A DNA stretch of 64,000 nt. Source: Hyunsoonleella aestuarii. Lineage in GTDB: Bacteria; Bacteroidota; Bacteroidia; Flavobacteriales; Flavobacteriaceae. The notes under the pieces were generated by a model. It was given only the letters and a program-made list of their open reading frames with translations, did not search any database and was not told the origin of the DNA. How positions within the stretch are numbered: the first letter of the stretch is position 1; each line of letters begins with the position of its first letter. Positions 7,793 to 16,565 of the stretch are shown piece after piece. A program made the translations under genes and the position numbers. Location: NCBI RefSeq assembly GCF_006148925.1, contig NZ_VAWB01000001.1, positions 648,001-712,000 of the forward strand, written 5' to 3'.

Positions 7793-9337
7793 ATGGATAA
7801 AGAATTGATTATTCGATCTAGTTCCGAGCATGTTGATTTTGCCTTATTAAAAGATGGAAAACTTATTGAATTACAAAAGGATGAAGATGATAATAACTTT
7901 TCAGTTGGTGATGTGTTTATAGCCAAAATACGAAAAGCTGTTCCTGGACTAAATGCTGCATTTGTTAATGTAGGGTATGAAAAAGATGCGTTTTTGCATT
8001 ATCATGATTTAGGGCCAAAATTACCTTCACTTTTAAAATTCACAAAACGTGTAAGCACAGGTAAACTAAAAGATTTTTCTTTAAAAAACTTCCCATTTGA
8101 AAAAGATATTGAGAAAGACGGCAAAATTGTCGACGTCTTAAAATCTAATCAATCGCTATTAGTACAAATAGTAAAAGAACCAATATCAACTAAAGGTCCT
8201 AGAATAAGTTCAGAGCTTTCTATTGCCGGTAGATATATAGTTTTAGTTCCTTTTTCTAGTCGCATCTCTATTTCTCAAAAAATAGAAGACCGCGAAGAAA
8301 AAGATCGATTAAAACGATTGGTTAAAAGTATCACACCACAAGGTTTTGGTATTATTGTGCGTACTGTAGCTCAAGGCAAAAAAGTAGCAGAGCTAGATAA
8401 AGATTTACAAAATTTGCTTAGTCGTTGGACGGCAATGTGTAAAAAGCTACACAAAGCGCATCACCCAAGTAAAGTATTAGGAGAGATGAATAAGGCCTCG
8501 TCAATTTTGCGAGATATATTCAACGATACCTTTACTGGAATTACTGTCGATGATGAAGAGCTTTACTATCAAATTAAAGATTACGTGCAAGAGATTGCAC
8601 CCAAAAAAGAATCAATAGTTAAATTGTATCAGTCTAAAGTTCCGATTTTTGAAAAATTTGGAATTGAAAGACAAATAAAAACCTCTTTTGGCAAAACCGT
8701 TTCTATGGCTAAAGGTGCTTATTTGGTTATAGAACATACCGAAGCTCTTCATGTTATAGATGTAAACAGCGGCAACAGATCTAACAAAGCGAACAACCAA
8801 GAGGACACAGCATTAGAAGTTAATTTAATCGCGGCTACAGAAATGGCTCGCCAATTACGATTACGTGATATGGGCGGTATAATAGTAGTCGATTTTATTG
8901 ACATGACTAGTTCTGAAAATAGGCAGAAATTGTTTAATCATCTTCGTGACGAAATGAAAGATGATAGAGCAAAACATAAAATTTTGCCTCCAAGTAAATT
9001 TGGATTGATACAAATAACAAGACAACGTGTTCGTCCCGAAATGAATATTAAAACCAGAGAGGAGAATCCTAATGGTATTAATGGTTCTGAGGTTGAAGCA
9101 CCCATAGGATTGGTGCAAAAAATAAACCACGATCTTGAGAGACTATTAAAAAAAGACTATAAAAAGTTGACTTTAAACACACATCCTTTTATAGCGGCCT
9201 TTTTAACAAAAGGTTTTCCATCGATACGTTCTAAATGGTTTTTAGAACATAAAAAATGGGTGAAGATTTTACCGAGAGATGCTTACACATATCTAGAATA
9301 TCATTTTTTCGATAAAAATGGTAATCAAATTAAATAA
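7793..9337 (+). CDS. rng: Ribonuclease G/E family endoribonuclease
   Basis: A 514-residue enzyme that cleaves single-stranded RNA in rRNA maturation and mRNA decay. It carries an N-terminal S1 domain (~35-125, DVFIAKIRKAVPGLNAAFVN), the RNase H-like and DNase I-like catalytic region with the metal-binding aspartates in VIDVNSG and IIVVDFIDM, and the small C-terminal domain. The length matches RNase G; there is no long disordered degradosome scaffold as in E. coli RNase E. It may be transcribed from its own leader after the upstream terminator, and it has its own terminator. Confidence 0.95.
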   Translation: MDKELIIRSSSEHVDFALLKDGKLIELQKDEDDNNFSVGDVFIAKIRKAVPGLNAAFVNVGYEKDAFLHYHDLGPKLPSLLKFTKRVSTGKLKDFSLKNFPFEKDIEKDGKIVDVLKSNQSLLVQIVKEPISTKGPRISSELSIAGRYIVLVPFSSRISISQKIEDREEKDRLKRLVKSITPQGFGIIVRTVAQGKKVAELDKDLQNLLSRWTAMCKKLHKAHHPSKVLGEMNKASSILRDIFNDTFTGITVDDEELYYQIKDYVQEIAPKKESIVKLYQSKVPIFEKFGIERQIKTSFGKTVSMAKGAYLVIEHTEALHVIDVNSGNRSNKANNQEDTALEVNLIAATEMARQLRLRDMGGIIVVDFIDMTSSENRQKLFNHLRDEMKDDRAKHKILPPSKFGLIQITRQRVRPEMNIKTREENPNGINGSEVEAPIGLVQKINHDLERLLKKDYKKLTLNTHPFIAAFLTKGFPSIRSKWFLEHKKWVKILPRDAYTYLEYHFFDKNGNQIK

Positions 9338-9344
9338 TATAAAG

Positions 9345-9376
9345 AGCCCGAACTGTTAAAAGTTTGGGCTTTTTTA
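9345..9376 (+). terminator. Terminator of the RNase G gene
   Basis: A 10-bp stem AGCCCGAACT/AGTTTGGGCT (one G-U pair) with a 6-base loop is followed by TTTTT-A-TTTT. Confidence 0.85.
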
Positions 9377-9568
9377 TTTTATATTCGATTTGTTTTAAAC
9401 TAAATAAAAGTAACATTCTTTGTATACTTTTATCTTTTTAAATTTCAATTAAAACTTACTTCCTAGTAGATTGAATTAAGAAAATTCAAGGTGCTTCTTT
9501 AATAAACGTGAGGCTACAATTAATGCCTACTTCATACTAAATATGGGTTGCGCAATGATTTAAGATTT

Positions 9569-9603
9569 AAACATCATATCCATAACATTAAATCTTTAAC
9601 ATT
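9569..9603 (+). repeat. Three AACAT heptamers at 14-base spacing in the 540-base gap before the phosphate porin
   Basis: AAACATC (9569-9575), TAACATT (9583-9589) and TAACATT (9597-9603) recur exactly every 14 bases. The rest of 9380-9690 is very AT-rich and holds no convincing reading frame. A related pair (AAACATT, TAACATT) occurs at 9820-9837. These may be binding sites of one regulator; the idea rests only on the spacing and repetition. Confidence 0.35.
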
Positions 9604-9693
9604 CTATTAATCATTTTTTTAAAAATATTTAACTTTTAATGATTAATTAATATTGGGATTACATTTAGGTTAACTATATAGATGATATTTGTC

Positions 9694-9800
9694 TTTGTCT
9701 TAAGACAAAACAATTAGTATTTCATATAATTAATTAGTTTTTGTCGACTATATTATCATGATTTCTAATAGACTGCCTTGGCCAAGGCAGTCTTTTTTGT
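9694..9800 (+). ncRNA. Candidate small RNA ending in an orphan terminator
   Basis: A perfect 22-base palindrome at 9771-9792 (half-site GACTGCCTTGG) followed by TTTTTT is a textbook terminator shape, yet no gene precedes it: the RNase G transcript is already terminated at 9376. A second perfect 16-base palindrome, TTTGTCTTAAGACAAA, lies at 9694-9709. A near -7 match GATATTTG (9684-9691) sits just upstream. Together they could delimit a ~100-nt RNA. Alternatively the palindromes are protein-binding sites, or this is a leader attenuator of the downstream porin. No coding frame is seen. Confidence 0.35.
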
Positions 9801-9819
9801 TCGAAAATTAATCATTAGG

Positions 9820-9852
9820 AAACATTAAGTTAACATTGGTTTCAGTTCTTTG
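9820..9852 (+). promoter_or_regulatory. Pho-box-like direct repeat and promoter region of the phosphate porin
   Basis: AAACATT (9820-9826) and TAACATT (9831-9837) are 7-base direct repeats separated by 4 bases, an 11-base period. That is the architecture of the PhoB box in proteobacteria, although the bases differ. A weak -7-like GTTCTTTG follows at 9845-9852, 28 bases before the ATG. Placement just upstream of the -7 and in front of two phosphate-uptake genes suggests a phosphate-responsive site; this is inference. Confidence 0.35.
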
Positions 9853-9879
9853 CAATGACAAAAACTAATAAAAATACTA

Positions 9880-11082
9880 ATGAAATTTAAAATTATTATA
9901 GTAGCACTTTTTTTGTTTGCTATTAACGTTACTGCACAAGAAATTAGCGACACTTCTTTTGGTAAAGGCTTAATAAACTTTGTTGCAAAAGACAGTTCTT
10001 TTAGTATTAAATTTGCACCTCGTTTTCAAGTTCGATCTGTATCATCCTGGGATTATAATGGCAATCAGTATGGAAGTCCAGAACATAATTTTATTGTTCG
10101 TAGAGCAAGATTAAAGTTTGATGGTTTTGCTTATAGCTCCAAACTTAAATATAAAATAGAGTTGGGTTTATCGAATAGAGATATTTCAGGCGCAAATGAA
10201 TTTAACAGAAACACACCCCGCTATATACTAGATGCAGTTATTATGTGGAACTTTGCTGGTAACTGGGAGCTTTGGGCTGGTCAGACCAAATTACCAGGAA
10301 ACGTTGAACGTGTTGTATCTTCAGCTAACCTTCAACTAATAGATCGTTCTTTATTAAATAGCAGGTTTAACATAGACCGCGATTTAGGTATTCAATTGCG
10401 ACACAAAACTAAATTAGGCGGCGAATTTTTAATGCGAGAAAAGTTTTCTATTTCACAAGGTGAAGGTCGCAATGTTACCGAAGGAAATGAAGGAGGTTTG
10501 CAATATACTGCGCGTCTAGAACTTTTACCATTCGGGACTTTTAAGTCTAAAGGTGATTACAGTCAATCTGATTTAAAACGTGAGCTAAAGCCTAAATTAA
10601 TGTTTGGTATTACATATAACTACAATCAAGACGCCGTTAGGGAGAGAGGATTTGCAGGTGATTATATGATACGAGCAGATGGATCTATTTACGAAACAGA
10701 TCAAACAACTATTTTTGCAGATGCTATGTTTAAATACAATGGCTTTTCATTTATGGGTGAATATGCAATACGTACAGCGGATGATGAAATAGCAACAGAA
10801 ATAGATGGCTCAACACCAACTGGCGATATTGTTTTAACAGGTAACGCTCTAAACTTACAAGCAGGTTATTTATTTAAAAGCAACTACGAAATAGCTGCTC
10901 GCTTTACAACAGTAAATTATGAAAGTATTACTGGAGCTTTACCGACAGAACAATATACCATCGGTGTAAATAAATTCTTAGTGGGGCATAAACTAAAAGT
11001 ACAAAGTGATTTAAGTTATACAACCTTAGACGGTAATGACGATAACATTACCTTTAGACTAGGATTTGATATACATTTTTAA
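9880..11082 (+). CDS. Phosphate-selective porin (OprO/OprP family)
   Basis: A 400-residue outer-membrane beta-barrel. A signal peptide (MKFKIIIVALFLFAINVTAQ) precedes alternating strands such as FSIKFAPRFQVRSVSSWDYN and VRRARLKFDGFAYSSKLKYKIEL, typical of the phosphate-selective porin O/P family, and the chain ends in the aromatic RLGFDIHF. It should pass phosphate or polyphosphate across the outer membrane. A PiT phosphate permease follows 38 bases later on the same strand, which supports the substrate and suggests a two-gene operon. Confidence 0.88.
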   Translation: MKFKIIIVALFLFAINVTAQEISDTSFGKGLINFVAKDSSFSIKFAPRFQVRSVSSWDYNGNQYGSPEHNFIVRRARLKFDGFAYSSKLKYKIELGLSNRDISGANEFNRNTPRYILDAVIMWNFAGNWELWAGQTKLPGNVERVVSSANLQLIDRSLLNSRFNIDRDLGIQLRHKTKLGGEFLMREKFSISQGEGRNVTEGNEGGLQYTARLELLPFGTFKSKGDYSQSDLKRELKPKLMFGITYNYNQDAVRERGFAGDYMIRADGSIYETDQTTIFADAMFKYNGFSFMGEYAIRTADDEIATEIDGSTPTGDIVLTGNALNLQAGYLFKSNYEIAARFTTVNYESITGALPTEQYTIGVNKFLVGHKLKVQSDLSYTTLDGNDDNITFRLGFDIHF

Positions 11083-11120
11083 AACATAACAATTAAATAA
11101 CATTTTAATTATATATTGTA

Positions 11121-13463
11121 ATGATATTTGCAAACATTTTACAATTAAATCCTATGGATAATATTTATTTATTAATGTTGATTGCCATTACAGTTTTAGC
11201 TGTTGCTGATATTGTTGTTGGTGTTAGTAATGATGCTATTAACTTCTTAAATTCTGCTATTGGATCCAAAGCAATTTCTTTGAGAACTATAATGATCGTA
11301 GCCAGTTTAGGTATTTTTATTGGAGCTGTATTTTCTAGCGGAATGATGGAGGTTGCAAGAAAAGGTATTTTTGTTCCTGCTCAATTTCAATTTGGAGAGA
11401 TTATGCTCATTTTTATGGCTGTAATGATAACAGATATATTGTTATTAGATTTCTTTAACACACTTGGTTTACCAACATCTACAACTGTTTCTATTGTATT
11501 TAATTTATTAGGTGCGGCAGTAGTAATGTCATTGATTAAAATTAGTCATTCTGATTCTGAGACTTTCGCTGATTTAGCTACATACATAAATACAGAAAAG
11601 GCTTTAGAAATTATATCTGGTATTTTGCTGTCTGTAGTTATTGCCTTTTCGGTCGGTGCACTTGTGCAATGGGTGTCAAGACTTATCTTCACATTTAACT
11701 ATGAGAAAAAAGTTAAAAACTTTGGAATTGTTTTTGGAGGTGTTGCTTTAACGGCAATAACCTATTTTATCTTTTTAAAAGGCCTGAAAGGAACGCCTTA
11801 TTACAAAGATTTAAAAGGTTTATTAGAAGGGAATGAAATTTATATAATACTCGGAAGTTTTATTTTCTGGACCTTATTTTCATTCATATTTGAAAAACTA
11901 ACCAAAAAAACTGTTTTACTTGTTGTAATTGCAATTGGAACTTTTGGATTGGCATTGGCATTTTCTGGTAACGACTTAGTAAACTTTATTGGTGTTCCAA
12001 TGGCAGCCTATCATTCTTATGAAGCTTGGGTTGCCGGTGGAATGGACACTGCAATGTCAATGGCAGTATTAGAGAAAAAAGTACCTGCTGAGCCTTACTT
12101 ATTGTTTATAGCTGGTGCTATAATGGTATTGACACTATGGCTGTCTAAAAAAGCAAAAACCGTTGCAGAAACTGAAATAAGCTTATCTCGTCAAGGAGAA
12201 ACTCATGAAAAATTTGAACCAAACAGACTTTCAAGAACAATTGTAAAAAGAACAACCCAATTATCTAATTACTTTGCTATTATAGTACCTAGCTCGATTA
12301 CTGGAAAAATAGAAAAGAGTTTTGAAAAACCAGAGTTTACTTTGACAAAAGATCAAAGTATTGATGCTCCTGCATTCGACATGATTCGTGCCTCTGTTAA
12401 TTTAATGGTTGCAGGAGTGTTAATTGCAATTGCAACCTCAATGAAGTTGCCTTTATCAACAACATACGTTACGTTTATGGTAGCCATGGGTACTTCTTTG
12501 GCTGACCGCGCATGGGGAAGAGAAAGCGCTGTTTATCGTGTGGCTGGTGTATTGAACGTTATTGGCGGATGGTTTGGTACTGCTATTGGAGCATTTATTG
12601 CCGCTGGTGTTGTAGTATTTCTAATTAATTGGAATCCAGCTGTTATTACACCAATATTACTATTGTTAACTGCTATTTTATTATACAGAAACTATAAATC
12701 CCATAAAAACAAATCTTCAAAAGTGATTGATGAAGATAGCTTAAAAAAGGCAGAAAGCAGCTCTTTACAAGGTGTTATTCTTGAAAGCGCAAATAACATG
12801 TCCAATGTAGTGAAACGAACTAATAGAATCTATTCTAATGCAATTGTTGGACTCGCTAAACAAGATATAGATTTACTTAAAAAGAGCAAAAAACAAGTTA
12901 TAAAATTGACCGAAGAGGTTGATGACTTGCGCGATAATGTGTTCTATTTTATTAAAAATTTAGATGAGTCTAGTATTGGTGCAAGTGATTTTTATATTAA
13001 TATTTTAGGCTATCTTCAAGACATGACACAATCTTTAGAATATATTACTAAAGTAAGCCACAAGCACATTAATAATAATCATAAGAAACTTAGATTTAGT
13101 CAAATTAAAGAGTTAAAGGAAATAGATGATAAACTAGAAATTTTATTTGAGGATACTCGAGTTGCATTTAAATCGGAATCTTTTGAACAAATTGGTGCTA
13201 TTTTAGATGAAAGAACTGAAGTTTATAAACTTGTGAAAGATAAAATTAAGAAACAAATTTCTCGCACGAGGACAGAAGAATCTAGCCCTAAAAATACAAC
13301 GCTGTATTTTAGTTTATTATTAGAGACTAAAGATTTAATAAAATCAACAATGAGTTTATTAGAGGAGTATCATAACTCATTTGATAGTTCGGTTGAACCT
13401 GCAACAATTACAGTTGTAGATGAAGTTGTAGAAAATACAAAACCTTCACAAAAAGAAGAATAA
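11121..13463 (+). CDS. PiT-family inorganic phosphate permease with C-terminal PhoU-like domain
   Basis: A 780-residue inner-membrane protein. The first ~530 residues are the PiT transporter with the duplicated signature (VVGVSNDAINFLNSAIGSKA near the start; SGNDLVNFIGVPMAA in the second half) and about a dozen membrane helices. The last ~220 residues are hydrophilic and helical (from ESANNMSNVVKRTNRIY) and resemble the PhoU/DUF47 regulator fold, which in other bacteria is a separate pit-linked protein. Phosphate is taken up by cation symport. The start could be Met12 at 11154 (MDNIYLLM), which is the more usual N-terminus in relatives. It pairs with the upstream porin. Confidence 0.9.
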   Translation: MIFANILQLNPMDNIYLLMLIAITVLAVADIVVGVSNDAINFLNSAIGSKAISLRTIMIVASLGIFIGAVFSSGMMEVARKGIFVPAQFQFGEIMLIFMAVMITDILLLDFFNTLGLPTSTTVSIVFNLLGAAVVMSLIKISHSDSETFADLATYINTEKALEIISGILLSVVIAFSVGALVQWVSRLIFTFNYEKKVKNFGIVFGGVALTAITYFIFLKGLKGTPYYKDLKGLLEGNEIYIILGSFIFWTLFSFIFEKLTKKTVLLVVIAIGTFGLALAFSGNDLVNFIGVPMAAYHSYEAWVAGGMDTAMSMAVLEKKVPAEPYLLFIAGAIMVLTLWLSKKAKTVAETEISLSRQGETHEKFEPNRLSRTIVKRTTQLSNYFAIIVPSSITGKIEKSFEKPEFTLTKDQSIDAPAFDMIRASVNLMVAGVLIAIATSMKLPLSTTYVTFMVAMGTSLADRAWGRESAVYRVAGVLNVIGGWFGTAIGAFIAAGVVVFLINWNPAVITPILLLLTAILLYRNYKSHKNKSSKVIDEDSLKKAESSSLQGVILESANNMSNVVKRTNRIYSNAIVGLAKQDIDLLKKSKKQVIKLTEEVDDLRDNVFYFIKNLDESSIGASDFYINILGYLQDMTQSLEYITKVSHKHINNNHKKLRFSQIKELKEIDDKLEILFEDTRVAFKSESFEQIGAILDERTEVYKLVKDKIKKQISRTRTEESSPKNTTLYFSLLLETKDLIKSTMSLLEEYHNSFDSSVEPATITVVDEVVENTKPSQKEE

Positions 13464-13487
13464 AAACTATATTTATATCATAATTCT

Positions 13488-13526
13488 AAGCCATCATTTT
13501 AATTAAAAATGATGGCTTTTTTATTT
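13488..13526 (+). terminator. Bidirectional terminator between the PiT and chrA genes
   Basis: A 13-bp stem AAGCCATCATTTT/AAAATGATGGCTT with a 5-base loop (13501-13505) is followed by T-rich sequence. It overlaps the end of chrA and can serve both convergent genes. Confidence 0.8.
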
Positions 13527-14648
13527 TATAAAATCACTTAATATAAAACCTAAAAAAACTCCCATAATAATTGTCCATATAGGACCTATTTTGGTTCTAA
13601 AAATTAAAATCGTAGCAATTAAAGCAATTACAATACTTTGCCAATCTATAAGTGTGTCTCTTGCCATTACGAGCAATACAGCAAACATAACTGCAACTGC
13701 TGCAACATTTACAGAATCTAGAAAATAGCGCAGTATTGTCGACTTTCGCATTCTAGGTATAAACGGATTGAGTATTAAAACAAATAAAAATGATGGTAAA
13801 AATATCCCAGTAGTTGCCACCAATGCGCCTGTAAAACCATTAAGTTGATAACCAATAAAGGTTGATGTAGATAATACAGGACCTGGAGTAAACTGGCCCA
13901 TTGCGATTGCATCAATAAGTTCTGCTCTAGTTAACAACCCGCGAGTCACTAATTCTGCATCCAAATAAGCAAAAAGTACGTAGCCACTGCCGTATAGTAT
14001 TGCACCCACTTTTAAAAAAATTAAAAAGAGTTTTAACGTTGATATCTTAGCTATAGTTGTATTAATTCCAAGGAATAAAAGTAATGGTGAAAATGTATTG
14101 AGATTTGTTCTCGCTTTAGATTTCATGTAGAAATAAAGCATTCCTAAAATACCAGCTGCCAATAAAGCTACAATTTCATTGACTCCTAATAAACTGACAA
14201 CCAAAACCAATATCCCAAGGATAATAAGTTCGGTACTTTTTAATGCTTTTTTACTAAGTTTCAAAATTGCTGAGGCTATAATGGCCAAAACAGCAGGCTT
14301 TATACCGTACATAAAAGGCTCTACCTCTGGAAGTTTGCCATATTTTACATATAAATATGCTAAAATTGCTGTTATAATAGTTGCAGGAAAAATAAATGAA
14401 ATCCCAGCCACAAACAAACCTGCCTTACCTGCTCGTTCATAACCACAATGCATGGTCATTTCAGTAGAATTTGGCCCAGGGATTAAATTTGTAGTACCTA
14501 TGAGGTCGAGGAAATATTCTCTAGTCATCCATTTACGCTTTTCAATGATTTCATCCTCCATCATGGCAATGTGAGCCGCCGGACCACCAAAAGCAAAACA
14601 TCCTAATTTAAAAAACACTTGCGCTACTTCAATTAAATTTGGATTCAT
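13521..14648 (-). CDS. chrA: Chromate transporter family protein (ChrA/CHR, two-domain)
   Basis: A 375-residue membrane protein with two homologous CHR halves. The first holds FFKLGCFAFGGPAAHIAMM and LIGTTNLIPGPNSTEM, the second GYVLFAYLDAELV and AIAMGQFTPGPVLSTS, the paired GGP and PGP motifs of the family. Characterised members export chromate, but many CHR proteins have no tested substrate. It begins 24 bases after the Na/Pi cotransporter gene on the same strand and may be cotranscribed with it. That neighbour suggests a general oxyanion role, which is inference. Confidence 0.9.
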   Translation of the reverse strand: MNPNLIEVAQVFFKLGCFAFGGPAAHIAMMEDEIIEKRKWMTREYFLDLIGTTNLIPGPNSTEMTMHCGYERAGKAGLFVAGISFIFPATIITAILAYLYVKYGKLPEVEPFMYGIKPAVLAIIASAILKLSKKALKSTELIILGILVLVVSLLGVNEIVALLAAGILGMLYFYMKSKARTNLNTFSPLLLFLGINTTIAKISTLKLFLIFLKVGAILYGSGYVLFAYLDAELVTRGLLTRAELIDAIAMGQFTPGPVLSTSTFIGYQLNGFTGALVATTGIFLPSFLFVLILNPFIPRMRKSTILRYFLDSVNVAAVAVMFAVLLVMARDTLIDWQSIVIALIATILIFRTKIGPIWTIIMGVFLGFILSDFIK

Positions 14649-14672
14649 TATAATGGATAAAGGTTTTCAAAA

Positions 14673-16415
14673 TTAATCACTATCTAAAAGCATATCTTTT
14701 TTTCCATAAAGTAAATCTGCAACGTCTATTAAATTATCAATCATATCATTAACATTCTCAAAATCATTAAAAAGTGAAGATGCCATATCAACTGTTATTA
14801 AGTCCTTTCGAATCAATTCATCAATTTCAAGATTATCAGAATGAATATTTGTTTTCGCTTCTCTTTTTAACTTCACAAGTTTTTTATGAAAGACTTCATT
14901 TTCTTTTTCAGTTCTAAACAGGTGAATTGTTCGCAATACCTTAACTGCTTTGTTCCTTATCTTATCATATTCTTTCCGTATGTATTTATTATCTGAGTTT
15001 AAGTATAAGGTCACATTTCTACTCAACTCTTTAACATCTCGAATAATCTCTACCATTTTTCTGTTAGCTATTTTCAATTCAGATATTTGTTTATTTTGAG
15101 TTTCATTTAATGTCAAACTACTCTGTGCCTTGGTAGCATAATTAATTATTTGTCCATAAATATTTTTTACTTTAGTGCCATACAATTCTCTAACATTCGT
15201 ATCAAACAAAACTTTCGATTTCTTCACTATTTTTTTAACCTTAATATCTGATATAATATCAGCCCTATGAATGTTTAGCGCATGAGCTACAATTTCAAAA
15301 ATGGCATTTTTATATAAATATTTAGACTCTTTTACTAATGCTGCAATTGCCGTTTCAGGGTATTCTAAAACATGCTTTGTTAAAAATTTTGGTTCGTCTA
15401 TTGTTTTAACATCTTGAACTTTTACAGGCACCAAGTACTCAACTAATTTAGCGATTGGTTTTACAAACCATACCAATAAAAAGGTGTTTGTAATATTAAA
15501 TGTGGTATGAAACAAGGATATTGCTACAGGAATGGCTGCAGCACTAATATATGGCGATTCTGAACCGAGATACATTGATAACCAACTCACCATTTTTAAG
15601 AAGGGATAAAATAAAATCAACATCCAAAACACACCCATAAGGTTAAAAATTAAATGGGCACGAGCGGTTTGTTTCGCCTTAAAATTACCAATAATTGCAG
15701 CTAAATTAGCCGTAATAGTTGTCCCTACATTTTCACCCAAAACCATGGCTGCTGCCATTTCAAAAGGAATCCAACCTTGGGCTGTCATAATTAAAGTTAG
15801 TGCCATTGTAGCACTGGAAGACTGAATTATAACCGTTAAAAGTGTTCCTATAAGTAAGAATATTAGAATAGAGAGAAAGCCTAAATCGGTGTAGCGTGAT
15901 AAAAATTCTAATAGTTCTGGGTTGTTTTTTATATCTGGCATTGCCTCTTTAAGAAACTGAAGCCCAATAAATAATAAGGCAAAACCAATAATAAAGCTTC
16001 CTAAGTTTTTGAATTGTTCTTTTTTAAGAAAGGTAAATCCAAAACCAAAGCCAACCAAGGGTAAAGCAATAGTGCTCATACTTACTTTAAAGCCTAATAT
16101 TGTTATTAACCATGCTGTTATTGTAGTGCCAATATTTGCTCCCATTATAACACCTATAGACTCAACAAGGGTTAACAAACCAGCATTAGCAAAGCTAACC
16201 ACCATAAGAGTTGTTGCAGATGATGACTGTATAACCGAAGTAATTAAAAATCCAGTACTAATACCGAATACTCTGTTTGATGTCATTCTAGCTAATATCG
16301 AACGCATTTTATTACCGGCTAATAACAAAAGTGCGTCACTCATAACTTTCATCCCGAAAAGGAAGACACCTAATGCCCCAATAAGTTGTAATATTTCTGT
16401 AAATCCGTATTGCAT
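14673..16415 (-). CDS. Na/Pi cotransporter family protein (NptA/YjbB-like) with PhoU-like tail
   Basis: About 580 residues. The N-terminal ~330 residues contain two PNaS repeats with the signature VIQSSSATTLM and VIIQSSSATMAL plus glycine-rich helices. The C-terminal ~220 residues are helical and PhoU-like. It should move phosphate with sodium, in or out; the bacterial YjbB homologue is an exporter. I start at the ATG at 16415 (MQYGFTEILQLIGALGVFLFG). A frame extending to 16484 would add 23 residues that relatives lack. It is upstream of chrA on the same strand and divergent from the OmpA gene. It is the third phosphate-linked transporter gene within 7 kb. Confidence 0.88.
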   Translation of the reverse strand: MQYGFTEILQLIGALGVFLFGMKVMSDALLLLAGNKMRSILARMTSNRVFGISTGFLITSVIQSSSATTLMVVSFANAGLLTLVESIGVIMGANIGTTITAWLITILGFKVSMSTIALPLVGFGFGFTFLKKEQFKNLGSFIIGFALLFIGLQFLKEAMPDIKNNPELLEFLSRYTDLGFLSILIFLLIGTLLTVIIQSSSATMALTLIMTAQGWIPFEMAAAMVLGENVGTTITANLAAIIGNFKAKQTARAHLIFNLMGVFWMLILFYPFLKMVSWLSMYLGSESPYISAAAIPVAISLFHTTFNITNTFLLVWFVKPIAKLVEYLVPVKVQDVKTIDEPKFLTKHVLEYPETAIAALVKESKYLYKNAIFEIVAHALNIHRADIISDIKVKKIVKKSKVLFDTNVRELYGTKVKNIYGQIINYATKAQSSLTLNETQNKQISELKIANRKMVEIIRDVKELSRNVTLYLNSDNKYIRKEYDKIRNKAVKVLRTIHLFRTEKENEVFHKKLVKLKREAKTNIHSDNLEIDELIRKDLITVDMASSLFNDFENVNDMIDNLIDVADLLYGKKDMLLDSD

Positions 16416-16476
16416 GTGCTTTTGGAGTATATTTAAATACTTTTGATAACTAAGAAAAAGAATAAAATTAACTAAA

Positions 16477-16493
16477 ACAAACAAATTGTTTGT
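16477..16493. promoter_or_regulatory. Inverted repeat ACAAAC-N5-GTTTGT in the nptA-like/ompA intergenic region
   Basis: A 6-bp inverted repeat with a 5-base AT spacer lies between the divergent Na/Pi cotransporter and OmpA genes. It could be an operator. No convincing TAnnTTTG box is seen beside it, so the call is weak. Confidence 0.25.
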
Positions 16494-16565
16494 ATTTCAG
16501 CATCTAAAAACAAACCATGATCGTATATGTTGATGAACCTAACTAATTAACTTAAAGTCATAATT

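Noticed and set aside
13521-14648. Transferred metal-resistance island around chrA
   Set aside because: Base composition equals that of neighbours and there are no mobile elements; it appears to be a resident gene.
14179-16446. Long frames on the plus strand opposite chrA and the Na/Pi gene
   Set aside because: They run antisense to well-supported membrane proteins and show no motif, signal or promoter.
16416-16484. 23-residue N-terminal extension of the Na/Pi cotransporter
   Set aside because: Hydrophobic residues here do not match relatives; the ATG at 16415 gives the normal first helix.
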